DNA from: Hyphomicrobiales bacterium
GTDB lineage: Bacteria; Pseudomonadota; Alphaproteobacteria; Rhizobiales; Rhizobiaceae
Direction: 5' to 3'
DNA length: 64,000 nt
Assembly: GCA_900470195.1 (NCBI GenBank)
Contig: UEIJ01000024.1
Coordinates: 295,438 to 359,437, forward strand
The position numbers and the translations under genes are program-made. Every line of letters begins with the position of its first letter. Within the stretch, counting starts at the first letter, position 1. This document shows, piece by piece, positions 19,891-29,413 of this stretch. The notes under the pieces were generated by a model. It searched no databases and had not been told where the DNA came from. It saw nothing but the letters and a program-made list of their open reading frames with translations.

Positions 19891-21852
19891 TCAGTCCCGT
19901 GCCAGCGCCACGACGGGGTCGAGCCTGGAGGCGTTGCGGGCCGGAATAAAGCCGAAGCCGATGCCGATCAGGCTGGAACAGACAAGCGCAATCACGATGG
20001 ATGCCGGCGAATAGATGAGGCGGAACATCGAGTTGAACTGCGCGAACAGCAGGCCGAATCCGGCGGCGATGAGGACACCGAGAACGCCGCCTATCAGGCA
20101 TACCAGAATCGCCTCGATCAGGAATTGTTGCAATATATCGCTCTGGCGTGCGCCGATCGCCATGCGAACGCCGATCTCGTTGATTCTTTCCGACACGGCG
20201 ACCAGCATGATGTTCATGACACCGATCCCGCCAACGAATAGCGATATGCCGGCGATGCTCGAAACGAGAAGGGCGAGCGTCGCGGTGGTAGCCTGAATCG
20301 TCTTTTGCAGGCTGTCGGTATTGAAGATCGAGAAATCCTTTTCGCCATGCCGTTTGGTCAGGAATGCCGTTATCAGCTTTTCCGCTTCCGACGGGTCCAT
20401 GGTGTCGGCAACGCGCACAAGGATCATCTCCAGGGAGCGGGAGCCGGTCATGCGTGTCTGCACGGTGGTGTAAGGCACGTATACTTCGAGCCGCTGGGCG
20501 CTGCCCATGCCGCGTTCCTCGGCCTTGACCACGCCGACGATCCGTACCGGCACCTTGCTCAGAAGGATGGTCTTGCCGACGACCGACCCCGCTTCGTGAG
20601 GAAAGAGCGTCTTTCGGGCTGTTTCATCGACGACCGCCACCTGCGCCAGATCATCGACATTGCGCTGATCGAAAAACCGGCCTTCCAGCAGCTTGCTGTT
20701 GCGCGTGACGAAATAATCTGCGCCGACGCCGCTCACGGAAACGCTGACTTCCTTATCCCCGACGCGGATCGTCGAGTTGGTGGAACTGGATGGTGTTGCC
20801 GCCAGAACATAGGGCAGTTTTCCTATTTCGGCGGCATCCGCCAGATTGAGCGTGGTGATAAGCGCGGCTTTCAGGTCCCCAAATCCCTTGCCGGGACTGA
20901 TATAGAGCGTATTGGTGCCAAGGTCGCTGATCTGATCGAGTATCTGTTTCTGCGACCCTTGTCCTAGCGCCACCACGCAAACAACCGATGCTGTGCCGAT
21001 GATGATGCCAAGCATCGTCAGGAAAGTGCGAAGCCGATGCGCGTTCATTGACCGGAGCGCCATCGCGAATGCCTCGTTGAAGCGGTCGCGGATTCCGGCA
21101 AGCAGTCTCGGCCTGACAGGAGCCTGCTCGACCGGCACGGACGTCGCTGGCCGCTCCGTCTCGCCGCTTCTCGTATCCGAGATGATTTCACCGTCGCGAA
21201 TTTCGATGATGCGCTGCGCACGGGCAGCGACCTGCCGGTCATGCGTGACAATGACGATGGTTCGCCCTTCACGGTTGAGTTCCTGAAGAATGCCGAGAAC
21301 TTCTTCGCCGCTATGGCTGTCAAGCGCGCCGGTGGGCTCGTCGGCCAGGATGACGTCCGCATCGTTTATGAGCGCGCGGGCAATGGAAACGCGCTGCTGC
21401 TGTCCGCCGGACAGCTGGCTTGGGCGATGATGCGTGCGCTCACCCATGCCGAGCCGCTGCAGGATCATCTGGGCCTTCAGACGCCGTTCTTCTCTTTTCT
21501 GACCCGCATAGATCGCCGGAATCTCGACATTGCCTACCGCATCCAGCTCGCCCAAAAGATGATAACGCTGGAAGATGAAACCGAAATGCTCCCGCCGCAG
21601 TTGCGCCAGCTCATCGGCTTCAAGTTCCGATGTGGAGCGGCCAGAGATCAGATATTCGCCCTCCGAGGGCCGGTCCAGGCAACCGAGAATATTCATCAGC
21701 GTGGATTTGCCGGAACCGGATGCGCCGATAATCGCCACCATCTCGCCGCGCTCGATGGTCAGGTTCACATGGTTCAGAACCGTCGTGAAGTCGTCACCCG
21801 ACGGATAATGCCGGGAAACACCCTTGAGCGAGAGCAGCGGCACATCAGCCAT
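19891..21852 (-). CDS. macB: MacB-type macrolide/export ABC transporter (ATPase-permease)
   Basis: 653-residue fusion of an N-terminal ATPase and a C-terminal permease. Walker [10 protein letters not shown] (about residues 44-52), signature [15 protein letters not shown], and Walker [13 protein letters not shown] are intact. The permease half has one membrane segment near residue 275 ([18 protein letters not shown]), a large periplasmic domain, and three C-terminal helices, the MacB mechanotransmission topology. With MacA and an outer-membrane channel it exports macrolides, peptides or lipids. It starts one base after the macA stop; all three genes form one operon. Confidence 0.94.
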   Translation of the reverse strand: MADVPLLSLKGVSRHYPSGDDFTTVLNHVNLTIERGEMVAIIGASGSGKSTLMNILGCLDRPSEGEYLISGRSTSELEADELAQLRREHFGFIFQRYHLLGELDAVGNVEIPAIYAGQKREERRLKAQMILQRLGMGERTHHRPSQLSGGQQQRVSIARALINDADVILADEPTGALDSHSGEEVLGILQELNREGRTIVIVTHDRQVAARAQRIIEIRDGEIISDTRSGETERPATSVPVEQAPVRPRLLAGIRDRFNEAFAMALRSMNAHRLRTFLTMLGIIIGTASVVCVVALGQGSQKQILDQISDLGTNTLYISPGKGFGDLKAALITTLNLADAAEIGKLPYVLAATPSSSTNSTIRVGDKEVSVSVSGVGADYFVTRNSKLLEGRFFDQRNVDDLAQVAVVDETARKTLFPHEAGSVVGKTILLSKVPVRIVGVVKAEERGMGSAQRLEVYVPYTTVQTRMTGSRSLEMILVRVADTMDPSEAEKLITAFLTKRHGEKDFSIFNTDSLQKTIQATTATLALLVSSIAGISLFVGGIGVMNIMLVAVSERINEIGVRMAIGARQSDILQQFLIEAILVCLIGGVLGVLIAAGFGLLFAQFNSMFRLIYSPASIVIALVCSSLIGIGFGFIPARNASRLDPVVALARD

Positions 21853-21853
21853 G

Positions 21854-23047
21854 TCAGATACCGGCCGGGGCAGGGGCGACGACCTGATTGTCGGTCACAA
21901 CCTTGTCCCCTTCCTTCAAGCCCGAACGGATCTCGGTATTCACCTTGTCGGTAATGCCGGTTTCGACCGTCCGTTCCTCGATCTTGCCGGCGCCAGTCAC
22001 CACCCGTACCGTGGCCTTGCCGGGTTCGCTCGTATCTTTGAGCGCCGTCACGGGCGCGATCAAAGCATTCTTCGCGCTTGCAAGCAGAATATGAACCTCG
22101 GTCGTCATATAGGTCCTGAGCAGCCCATCCGAATTGGGAACGGTGAAAATGCCCTTGTAATAAATCGCCGAAGCAGTTGCCGCGTTGGAGGAGGAACTTA
22201 CAGCCGTCGTCGTGAAGCTCTTGTCGCTGACGATGGAATCCGGGGCTGGCTCGATCTTTTCAAGCTTTGCGTCATAACGCTTGGAATTTTGTCCCGATAT
22301 GGTGAAGTAAAGCGGCATCCCCTCGCGAACCTGCGTAACGTCCGCTTCCGAAATGTCCGCTTCGACCGTCATCGCGTCGAGTTGGCCGAGAATGGCGATT
22401 GTCGGCGCGCTCTGCTGCGCATTGACCGTCTGGCCTTCCTGAACCACCGTGGCAAGGATCGTCCCGTCGACAGGCGCTGTAATGCGGGTATAGGCGAGAT
22501 TGGTCTCGGCGATCTGCACATCGACCTTTGCAGCAGCAATTGCGGCTTCGCTGTTGGCGACCTGCGCTTCCTTCACCTTCACGGTGCTGACCGCCTTGTC
22601 GTAATCCGCCCGCGCGACGGCATTCTTGCCGATCATCATCTGATTTCGGGCCAGGTCCTGGCGGGCCAGTTCCAGATCGGCAAGATTCTGGGCCCGGGTG
22701 GCTTCGTTCTGGCGAAGCGACGCCTGGGCCTTGTTCAGCTCGTTCTGCTGGTTGGTCGAGTCGATCAGGGCGACAACCTCACCGGCCTTTATCTGCTGGC
22801 CGGGTTTCACCCTCAAGGACAGAATACGCCCGGTTGCCTGCGCGCCGATTGCAACCAGGTTTTTGGGCCGCAGCGTGCCGGTGGCAAGAACCGAGCTTTC
22901 AATGTCGCCGCGCTTGACCGCAGTTGTGGCAGGCAAGGGCTCCTCTTTCGTCAAGGCACGCACGACGAAATAGCCCGCGATCAGCACCGCGATGAGGACC
23001 GCCAGCCAGAGGCGCCAGCGAAAACGGCGTTTCGACTTGGTTTTCAT
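21854..23047 (-). CDS. macA: MacA-type periplasmic adaptor (membrane fusion protein)
   Basis: 397-residue adaptor. A basic N-terminus and single membrane segment (WLAVLIAVLIAGYFVVRAL, about residues 13-31) anchor it. Then come a barrel-sandwich/lipoyl half (VAIGAQATGRILSLRVKPGQQIKAG), a long alpha-helical hairpin rich in Gln, Ala and Arg (about 95-180), and beta-barrel domains. It links MacB to the outer-membrane channel. The ATG overlaps the stop of the channel gene by four bases. The first half of the C-terminus has a Ser/Ala-rich insert (SSSNAATASA) often seen in MacA-like adaptors. Confidence 0.93.
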   Translation of the reverse strand: MKTKSKRRFRWRLWLAVLIAVLIAGYFVVRALTKEEPLPATTAVKRGDIESSVLATGTLRPKNLVAIGAQATGRILSLRVKPGQQIKAGEVVALIDSTNQQNELNKAQASLRQNEATRAQNLADLELARQDLARNQMMIGKNAVARADYDKAVSTVKVKEAQVANSEAAIAAAKVDVQIAETNLAYTRITAPVDGTILATVVQEGQTVNAQQSAPTIAILGQLDAMTVEADISEADVTQVREGMPLYFTISGQNSKRYDAKLEKIEPAPDSIVSDKSFTTTAVSSSSNAATASAIYYKGIFTVPNSDGLLRTYMTTEVHILLASAKNALIAPVTALKDTSEPGKATVRVVTGAGKIEERTVETGITDKVNTEIRSGLKEGDKVVTDNQVVAPAPAGI

Positions 23048-24525
23048 AGAGGCCTCTTATCTGTTGCCAGCGGAGGAAGCGGCGCCGTTTTGGCGATGCG
23101 GGGACCCGTATAGCCATCGACGACTTCGGGTTTCGCAACGTCGATAACACCGTTCCAGCCGCCGCCCAGCGCTTTTTGCAGGGCAACATAATTCAGGACG
23201 AGATCGGTCCGCGCCTGGCTGAGATTGGTTTCCGCGCTGAGAAGATCGCGTTGCGCCGTCAGCACATCCACGAAGCTCTTTGTGCCTGCCCTGTATTGCT
23301 CCAGCGTCAGTTCATTGATCTTGCGGCTATTGCTGACGATTCTCTGCAATTGCGCTGCGCGTAGCCGGTTCTGGTTCAAAGAGACGCTGGCATTTTCAAC
23401 TTCGCTAAGTGCTGTGAGGATGGACTTGCGATAGGCGACAAACGACTGGTCACGCGCTGCTCTCGCTGCCTCGACATCTGCGTTCAACTGACCGCCGTGA
23501 AAGATCGGAACACTGAGGCTCGGACCAAAGCTCCAGCTGATCGTCGACAGCTTTCCAAGATCGCCGAAATTGGAGCCGCCCGTATTGATGTTGCCGGCGA
23601 GCGAAACACCTGGATAGAGCAGGGCCTGTTTCTGACCGACGCTGGCGGTCGAGCTCGCATAGTCCCGTTCTGCCGCGCGGACATCCGGCCGGCTGAGCAG
23701 CAGATCGGCAGGCAAACCGGCAGTAACCTTGCGCGGTATTGTCGGTATCGACCTTGGCCGGTCGAGAATACTCGCCAGCGCGGACGAAGACCGGCCCGTC
23801 AATACGGATAGCTGATTGAGATATTGGGCGTAGCTGATCCGCAGTGCCGGAATCTGCGCTTCCGTGGATGCGGCCTGCGTCTCCGCGCTCAACAGGTCGA
23901 CCTGTGATATGTTTCCGGCCTCTAGCTGGCTGCGCGTCAGCGCCACGGTCTGACGCTGTGAGGCCGCATTGCGCTGCGCAATGGCAATATCGGCCTGCGC
24001 ACCGCGCAACCGAGCATAATTGGTGGCGATATCGCCGATCAGCGTGACGAGCGCCGCCCGCAATTGTTCATTCGCGGATTCAACATTGTAGTAGGCCGCC
24101 TCCACGCCGCGCTTGTTGCCGCCAAAAAGATCAAGTTCCCACGTGGTGTTAAAGCTCGTGCTGGACTGATTGGCGGCGAATGTCGCCGGGGTATCAGATC
24201 GCTTGTAGCTACCGTCGCCATCGATCTTCGGATAAAGCGCACCACCAGCCGAGGTGTAGTTGGCGCGGGCCTGCCGCACTTTCGCCTTCGCAGTCGCCAC
24301 GTCCGGGCTGCCCGCAATTCCATCCGCTATGAGCTGATCCAGAACCGGGTCCTTCAGGTTCTTCCACCAGTCGCCCAGTTGCGGGGTGCGGCTGTCAGCC
24401 CTGCTGTTCCAACCGGCAGGCGTCACCACATCGGGCTTCTGGTAATCGGGACCTACAGTGACGCACGCCGCCAGCAATGGCAGGATACTTCCCAATACAG
24501 TCAGGCGAACAAGCGATATCGTCAA
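23044..24525 (-). CDS. Outer-membrane efflux lipoprotein, NodT/TolC-like
   Basis: 493-residue channel protein. A lipoprotein signal peptide ends in the lipobox LLAAC (Cys21), followed by VTVGPDYQKPDV, the typical opening of NodT/OprM family factors. Two repeats of the outer-membrane efflux protein domain follow, each with long helical segments (AKAKVRQARANYTSAGGALYPKI, and later LSRPDVRAAERDYA). It is the first gene of the operon and supplies the exit duct for MacAB. The putative operator or regulator is not visible; no regulatory gene adjoins. Confidence 0.93.
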   Translation of the reverse strand: MTISLVRLTVLGSILPLLAACVTVGPDYQKPDVVTPAGWNSRADSRTPQLGDWWKNLKDPVLDQLIADGIAGSPDVATAKAKVRQARANYTSAGGALYPKIDGDGSYKRSDTPATFAANQSSTSFNTTWELDLFGGNKRGVEAAYYNVESANEQLRAALVTLIGDIATNYARLRGAQADIAIAQRNAASQRQTVALTRSQLEAGNISQVDLLSAETQAASTEAQIPALRISYAQYLNQLSVLTGRSSSALASILDRPRSIPTIPRKVTAGLPADLLLSRPDVRAAERDYASSTASVGQKQALLYPGVSLAGNINTGGSNFGDLGKLSTISWSFGPSLSVPIFHGGQLNADVEAARAARDQSFVAYRKSILTALSEVENASVSLNQNRLRAAQLQRIVSNSRKINELTLEQYRAGTKSFVDVLTAQRDLLSAETNLSQARTDLVLNYVALQKALGGGWNGVIDVAKPEVVDGYTGPRIAKTAPLPPLATDKRPL

Positions 24526-24779
24526 AAAATTGGTCCTGAAATTCCGGCGACGTCATCAAACGGTATTTCAACCGCCGAAAACGAGGCGCCCTTATACTTG
24601 AAACGACAGCACCCAGGCAGCCCAAACCCTTGGGAGTATGCCATATGCCGCGTCGAGTCGCGTTTTGGTGGCATAATGCCATTCTTCAACTCCGATCATC
24701 AGCGGATGATCGAAGTCAATTGTGGCAATGCACAGGAAATATCAGGATTGTGCGTGGAAGCCGTCAGCTTCCGCCAAGG

Positions 24780-25808
24780 CTAGCCCTTGTCATTTTCCAG
24801 CCAGTCGGCAAGCGAGCGGCGGCTTGCAGCACGTCCGCGCATGGGTTCAGCCATGCACATGGAGTTGAGAACGGCTTCCTGCGTGGCTTCGGCTGCTGCC
24901 CGGAAGAGCGTATCGATGCGGTTTTCGTTGAGCACGGCAATCTCGACCACATCGCGCGCTTCATCGTGATCGAATGTCACCGCCGTCGAAAAGCCGATGG
25001 CTATATCGCCGCTGCCATGGCCCCAGAATGCACCTAGGCGCGCCAGTCCCGCCCCGCAGCGGCGCGTCACGCGCTTCAATTGACGATGTTCCATCGGAAC
25101 ATCGGTCGCAAGCACAAGAATGACCGATCCCTTTTCCGGCTGCGCTTCGGTCTTGGGCGAGGGCCTGCGTCCATCGGGAAGAACCAGATCACCGGCACGA
25201 CCGAAATTGGTCAGCGCCAGAACGCCGAGATGATGCACCTTGCCGCCCAGTTCAAACCGCCGCGAGGATGTGCCGATGCCGCCCTTGAAGCCGAAACAGC
25301 TCATGCCCGTTCCGGCGCCGACATTGCCTTCGGCCACATCGTGCCCGGCAATCCTCAAGGCTTCCTGCGCATCGGCTTCCGTAACCGCCATTGCCTGAAT
25401 ATCGTTGAGCGGGCCGTCATTGCATTCGAGAACCACCGGATTGACGGTTGCCGTGGTGCGCCCAATATCGGGATTGCCCGCAATCGCCTCGCGGATCAGT
25501 GCATTCGCGCAGGTTCCAACGCCAAATGTGTTGGTGAGCAGGATCGGCGTTTCCAGCGTGCCCAGTTCCTCCACCTGCACGAGACCGGTGCTTTTGCCGA
25601 ACCCGTTGATGACATCGCAAGCGGCCAGCACCTTGCGGCGATACATATTTCCCTCATGCGGGATGATCGCCGTCACGCCGGTGTTGATATCGCCATTGCG
25701 CAAGGTGCGGTGCCCGACGCGCACGCCCGGTACATCGGTGATGGCGTTTTGCTCGCCCGGCTGCATGATGCCGCAAATGATGCCGTAGTCGCGTGCCTTG
25801 CCTGTCAT
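24780..25808 (-). CDS. P1 family peptidase, DmpA/BapA-like aminopeptidase
   Basis: 342-residue protein of the DmpA family of self-cleaving N-terminal nucleophile hydrolases (L-aminopeptidase/D-esterase, beta-peptidyl aminopeptidase). The N-terminus TDVPGVRVGHRTL is the family start, and GTGMSCFGFKGGIGTSSR fits the oxyanion region. The auto-cleavage point is predicted at Gly-Ser in EKGSVILVLATDVP, so Ser is the nucleophile (about residue 228-230 depending on start). The ATG at 25808 is chosen over an in-frame GTG two codons upstream. The gene follows the D-amino acid aminotransferase in the same direction, so a role in D- or beta-amino peptide use is inferred. Confidence 0.9.
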   Translation of the reverse strand: MTGKARDYGIICGIMQPGEQNAITDVPGVRVGHRTLRNGDINTGVTAIIPHEGNMYRRKVLAACDVINGFGKSTGLVQVEELGTLETPILLTNTFGVGTCANALIREAIAGNPDIGRTTATVNPVVLECNDGPLNDIQAMAVTEADAQEALRIAGHDVAEGNVGAGTGMSCFGFKGGIGTSSRRFELGGKVHHLGVLALTNFGRAGDLVLPDGRRPSPKTEAQPEKGSVILVLATDVPMEHRQLKRVTRRCGAGLARLGAFWGHGSGDIAIGFSTAVTFDHDEARDVVEIAVLNENRIDTLFRAAAEATQEAVLNSMCMAEPMRGRAASRRSLADWLENDKG

Positions 25809-25935
25809 GGTCACTGTTCTGTTGGGAGGGCAGGGTCATCACCGCTGACAGAGCCCTCAATGTTTCGTGAAGAGAGCCCACCTTGCAGACTCCACGACTG
25901 GCAACATATCGAACCAATCTTCAATGGAACAGGCT

Positions 25936-26799
25936 TTAAAGAACCGGCTCCGCTCCCGTGCGAGCCATGTCCATGTAGATCTCCTGCAGGCGGCGGGTGA
26001 GTGGCCCGGGCTTGCCGTCAGAGACCGCATGATCCTGAATGCCGATGATCGGCGTCACGAAGCTCGATGCGCTCGTGAGAAACGCTTCCTTGGCCGCCTT
26101 CGCCTCATCGACCGTGAACAGCCGTTCCTCGATACGAAGGTTCTGTTCTTCCGCGATCTTGATGACGGCGCGGCGCGTGCAGCCGGGCAGGATTGCGTGC
26201 GAATTTGGCCGTGTTACCAGAACGTTGTCATTGGTGATGATAAAGGCCGTCGAGGAGCCGCCTTCGGTGACGAAACCGTCTTCGACCAGCCAGACCTCGT
26301 GGAAACCCTTGGCTTTCGCCTGCTTCTTCGCCAGCACCTGCGCCAGAAGCATGACTGTCTTGATATCGCGGCGCGCCCAGCGCGTATCCGGCGCAACGTC
26401 CACGCGCACGCCGTTCTGGACCGATGGCGCATTGGCAAGGTTCTTGGCCTGCGTGAACATGACGAAGTTGGGCTTGATGTCGTCGGCATAGACGAAATCG
26501 CGTTCAGCTTCGCCGCGCGTCACCTGCATATAGACAACGCCTTCATGCAGCTTGTTGCGGACGATGAGCTCGATCTGCGCGGCGCGAATGGCGTCGAGCG
26601 AGGCAGGCAAGGGTATTCCGAGTTCCTTGACGGAGCGCTCCAAGCGGGCCAGATGAAGTTCATTGTCGACGAGACGGCCATCGATGACAGCGCTGACTTC
26701 GTAGATCCCGTCACCAAAAAGAAAGCCGCGATCGAACACCGACACCTTCGCTTCGTTCTCAGCGACGAAAGCGCCGTTCAAATAAATTACCCTGGCCAA
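25936..26799 (-). CDS. dat: D-amino acid aminotransferase (class IV PLP enzyme)
   Basis: 287-residue fold-type IV aminotransferase. FDRGFLFGDGIYEV (about residues 22-35) is the hallmark of D-alanine transaminases; the PLP lysine is Lys147 in RWARRDIKTVM, and VTEGGSSTAFI supplies the conserved Glu and Gly-Ser. I place the start at a TTG (26799) preceded by GAGGACG. The longer ATG ORF starts inside a repeat element, and the TTG start puts the lysine close to its position in Bacillus D-amino acid transaminase (Lys145). Product: interconversion of D-amino acids with 2-oxoacids. Branched-chain specificity is a less likely alternative. Confidence 0.88.
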   Translation of the reverse strand: MARVIYLNGAFVAENEAKVSVFDRGFLFGDGIYEVSAVIDGRLVDNELHLARLERSVKELGIPLPASLDAIRAAQIELIVRNKLHEGVVYMQVTRGEAERDFVYADDIKPNFVMFTQAKNLANAPSVQNGVRVDVAPDTRWARRDIKTVMLLAQVLAKKQAKAKGFHEVWLVEDGFVTEGGSSTAFIITNDNVLVTRPNSHAILPGCTRRAVIKIAEEQNLRIEERLFTVDEAKAAKEAFLTSASSFVTPIIGIQDHAVSDGKPGPLTRRLQEIYMDMARTGAEPVL

Positions 26800-26830
26800 A
26801 ACACGTCCTCGGACATCTGTGTGATTGATT

Positions 26831-26880
26831 GAGCGCATCCCGAAAAGCGAACCGTTTTGGAACAGAATGCGCGTTTAACA
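26831..26880 (+). repeat. Dispersed GAGCGCATCCCGAAAAG element, copy 2
   Basis: Shorter copy of the element found in the cydB-cydX spacer: GAGCGCATCCCGAAAAG, then CCGTTTTGG and ATGCGCGTTTAA in the same order and orientation. It lies just upstream of dat. Confidence 0.7.
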
Positions 26881-26941
26881 AGCCCTGGCGCGACGGTAGG
26901 AAAAAACTTTGGGAGCTGCCAATGCTATGTTTTGCAATCAC

Positions 26942-26958
26942 TATGCAGAAATTGCATA
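26942..26958. promoter_or_regulatory. LysR-type operator candidate (6-5-6 dyad)
   Basis: TATGCA GAAAT TGCATA is a perfect dyad that contains the T-N11-A pattern of LysR binding sites. It lies between dat and the divergent lysR gene, so it may control either or both. Confidence 0.5.
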
Positions 26959-26965
26959 AGGGGGA

Positions 26966-27060
26966 GGGCAATAGGTGAGTAGGGCAGTAAGGCAGTATGT
27001 GAGGTCTCGTTCGGGCCGTTCCTCACATACTGCCCTATTGCCATACTGCCTTACTGCCCT
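26966..27060. repeat. Inverted and tandem GGCAGTA repeat cluster
   Basis: The left arm AGGGCAGTAAGGCAGTATGTGAGG region (26981-27004) can pair with CCTCACATACTGCC (27021-27034) or with ATACTGCCTTACTGCCCT (27043-27060). The units GGCAGTA and its complement TACTGCC recur, so two mutually exclusive hairpins are possible. It lies in the presumed 5' leader of the lysR gene. Confidence 0.6.
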
Positions 27061-27079
27061 TTGCAAGAAAGGCCACCCC

Positions 27080-28009
27080 ATGGAACTGAAATGGCTGGAA
27101 GACTTCATCGCGCTGGCGGCAACGTCGAGCTTCTCGCGCGCGGCCGATACCCGACATGTGACGCAATCCGCGTTTTCCCGCCGCATCAAGCAGCTTGAAC
27201 TCTGGCTGGGCGTGACGCTTGTCAACCGGGCGACATTTCCGGCGGAGCTTACCCGCGAGGGCCGAACCTTCCTGCCTGTCGCGCAGGATACCGTTCGCCA
27301 GTTCTACAATACGCGCAAGGCATTGCAGCCAAGCCGCGAGGTTCAAAATCCCGTCCTTACATTTTCGGCCCTCCACACGCTGACGGTCACGTTCTTCCCG
27401 CACTGGCTAAAGCAGATCGAGAATGACATCGGCGGCATCCGCTCGCTGCTCAGTCCGGATCGCGGTGGCTTCGAGGACAATATCGCGACGCTGACGGAAG
27501 GAGAGGTGCATTTCTTCCTCACCTATGCGCATAATTCGGTGCCGATCCTGATCGACCGCACGCAGTTTCCCTATATCGTGCTTGGCACGGAACGGCTGAT
27601 GCCGGTCTCGCGGCCTTCTTCGACGGGTCCGGTCCTGGATCACGCCATCGCCGGTGGCGAACCCTTGCCATATCTGAGCTATGGCGATTTTTCCTTCTTC
27701 GGCGCTGCCTTGTCGCAGAAATTCGCCTCCGGCACCGCATTCAAGCGTCAGGTCGTCCACGAGAACACCATGTCGATAGGCCTCAAGGCCATGGCGCTTG
27801 CGGGCTGGGGCATGGCCTGGCTGCCCGAAAGCCTCATCTATGACGAATTGCAACGGGGCGAACTCGTGCCTGCTTCCGCCGATCCTTATTGGAATTTCAC
27901 TGTCGAAATCCGCATCTATCGGCACGATGCTGCGCTTCCGGCCCATGCGGAAAGCTTCTGGGAATATTTGCAGGCAAAAGATCGGGCGATATCCGAAAAG
28001 GGCGATTGA
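27080..28009 (+). CDS. LysR family transcriptional regulator
   Basis: 309-residue regulator with an N-terminal winged helix-turn-helix (MELKWLEDFIALAATSSFSRAADTRHVTQSAFSRRIKQLE) and a C-terminal substrate-binding-like effector domain. The longest ORF begins inside the GGCAGTA repeats, but the ATG at 27080 sits at the family start and is preceded by AAGAAAGG. The N-terminal wording resembles the hypochlorite sensor HypT/YjiE group, which is only a resemblance. It is divergent from dat and 68 bases upstream of an MFS transporter in the same direction; either may be a target. Confidence 0.93.
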   Translation: MELKWLEDFIALAATSSFSRAADTRHVTQSAFSRRIKQLELWLGVTLVNRATFPAELTREGRTFLPVAQDTVRQFYNTRKALQPSREVQNPVLTFSALHTLTVTFFPHWLKQIENDIGGIRSLLSPDRGGFEDNIATLTEGEVHFFLTYAHNSVPILIDRTQFPYIVLGTERLMPVSRPSSTGPVLDHAIAGGEPLPYLSYGDFSFFGAALSQKFASGTAFKRQVVHENTMSIGLKAMALAGWGMAWLPESLIYDELQRGELVPASADPYWNFTVEIRIYRHDAALPAHAESFWEYLQAKDRAISEKGD

Positions 28010-28077
28010 CAGCGCCCTACCGTCAGCGGTGTAAAAGGCAGTACATCTTCAGCCGGCAGCAGGGGACATAACGCGGC

Positions 28078-29388
28078 ATGAAAGTTACCATCGAACAAAC
28101 GCTCGACCAGGCAGGTACGGGCGCATTTCAACGCGGTCTTCTCGGCGTGTTCGGCCTTGTATGGGCCGCCGACGCCATGCAGGTTCTGGCCGTCGGCTTT
28201 ACCGGCGCTGCCATTGCAAGGACTTTCGGGCTGACAGTACCTCAGGCGTTGCAGACCGGTACGCTGTTCTTCCTCGGCATGCTGATCGGGGCCGCCGCAT
28301 TCGGCAGGCTGGCTGATAAATATGGCCGCCGCCGCGTGCTTCTCGTCACTGTAGCCTGCGATGCAGTGTTCGGCTTGCTTTCGGCATTCGCGCCAAGCTT
28401 CGGCATCCTGCTCGCGCTGCGCTTCATGACAGGTGTGGCAGTCGGCGGAACATTGCCGGTCGATTACGCGATGATGGCGGAATTCCTGCCCGCCAGAAAC
28501 CGTGGCCGCTGGCTTGTCATGCTTGAAGGCTTCTGGGCAGTCGGCACGGTTATCATCGCGCTTGCTGCCTGGGCAACGAGCCTTGCAGGTGTCGAGGATG
28601 CGTGGCGCTATATCTTCATCGTCACGGCAGCCCCGGCTCTTATCGGCATCTGGCTGCGCCTCTGGGTGCCGGAATCGCCCATGCATCTTCTGAAATCGGA
28701 ACGCCCGGAAGAAGCTAAATCGGTCATGAACCGGGTGCTTCGCCGGAATGGCAAGCCGGAATTGCCGCCGAAGGCGCGCCTCGAAGCACCTCTCATGGTC
28801 ACGAACGAAAAACTTCTGTCCCCCAATCTGCGCCAGCGCACACTGACGACACTGGCGATCTGGTTTCTCGTTTCGGTTTCCTATTACGGCATTTTCACCT
28901 GGATACCGGCCAAGCTTGCTGGCGACGGTTTCGGCTTCGTCCGCGGTTATGGCTTTCTGGTGGTGGTTGCGCTGGCGCAGTTGCCGGGTTACGCGCTCGC
29001 CGCCTATGGCGTCGAGGCATGGGGACGCAAGAAGACGCTGATCGCCTTCCTGTTCATCAGCGCTGCCGCCTGTGCTCTCTTTACCGTCGCCAACAGTTCG
29101 GCTGTCGTCGGCGCATCCATTCTCATCATGAGCTTTGCCCTGCTTGGCACATGGGGCGCGCTCTACGCTTTCACGCCAGAACTTTACCCGACGGGATTGC
29201 GTGCAAGCGGAATGGGAGCGGCTGGCGCAATGGCTCGCCTTGGCGGCTTGCTTGCACCGTCCGCGCTGGCACTTGTCATCAGCCAGAGCTTCTATGTTGC
29301 GGTAGCACTGTTCGCGGGACTGCTGGCGCTGGCTGGCGTGATTGCCTTCTTCATCGACGTTGAGACAAGGCAGAAAGCGTTGGACTGA
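28078..29388 (+). CDS. MFS transporter (SV2/aromatic acid:H+ symporter-like)
   Basis: 436-residue major facilitator with about 12 hydrophobic segments. The loop 2-3 motif reads GRLADKYGRRRVLL, and PESPMHLL after helix 6 resembles the sugar/niacin-type PESPRFL motif. The central loop (about residues 210-245) is hydrophilic. Such proteins import small acids, nicotinate or shikimate-type compounds. It follows the lysR gene by 68 bases and converges with the rhamnose operon with only 25 bases between stops. The substrate is unknown. Confidence 0.9.
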   Translation: MKVTIEQTLDQAGTGAFQRGLLGVFGLVWAADAMQVLAVGFTGAAIARTFGLTVPQALQTGTLFFLGMLIGAAAFGRLADKYGRRRVLLVTVACDAVFGLLSAFAPSFGILLALRFMTGVAVGGTLPVDYAMMAEFLPARNRGRWLVMLEGFWAVGTVIIALAAWATSLAGVEDAWRYIFIVTAAPALIGIWLRLWVPESPMHLLKSERPEEAKSVMNRVLRRNGKPELPPKARLEAPLMVTNEKLLSPNLRQRTLTTLAIWFLVSVSYYGIFTWIPAKLAGDGFGFVRGYGFLVVVALAQLPGYALAAYGVEAWGRKKTLIAFLFISAAACALFTVANSSAVVGASILIMSFALLGTWGALYAFTPELYPTGLRASGMGAAGAMARLGGLLAPSALALVISQSFYVAVALFAGLLALAGVIAFFIDVETRQKALD

Positions 29389-29413
29389 AGATCAGGCCCG
29401 GAGGCCAATTCGG

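Noticed and set aside
26966..27060. CRISPR array
   Set aside because: Repeat units are only about 7 bases, inverted as well as direct, and there are no spacers of regular length.
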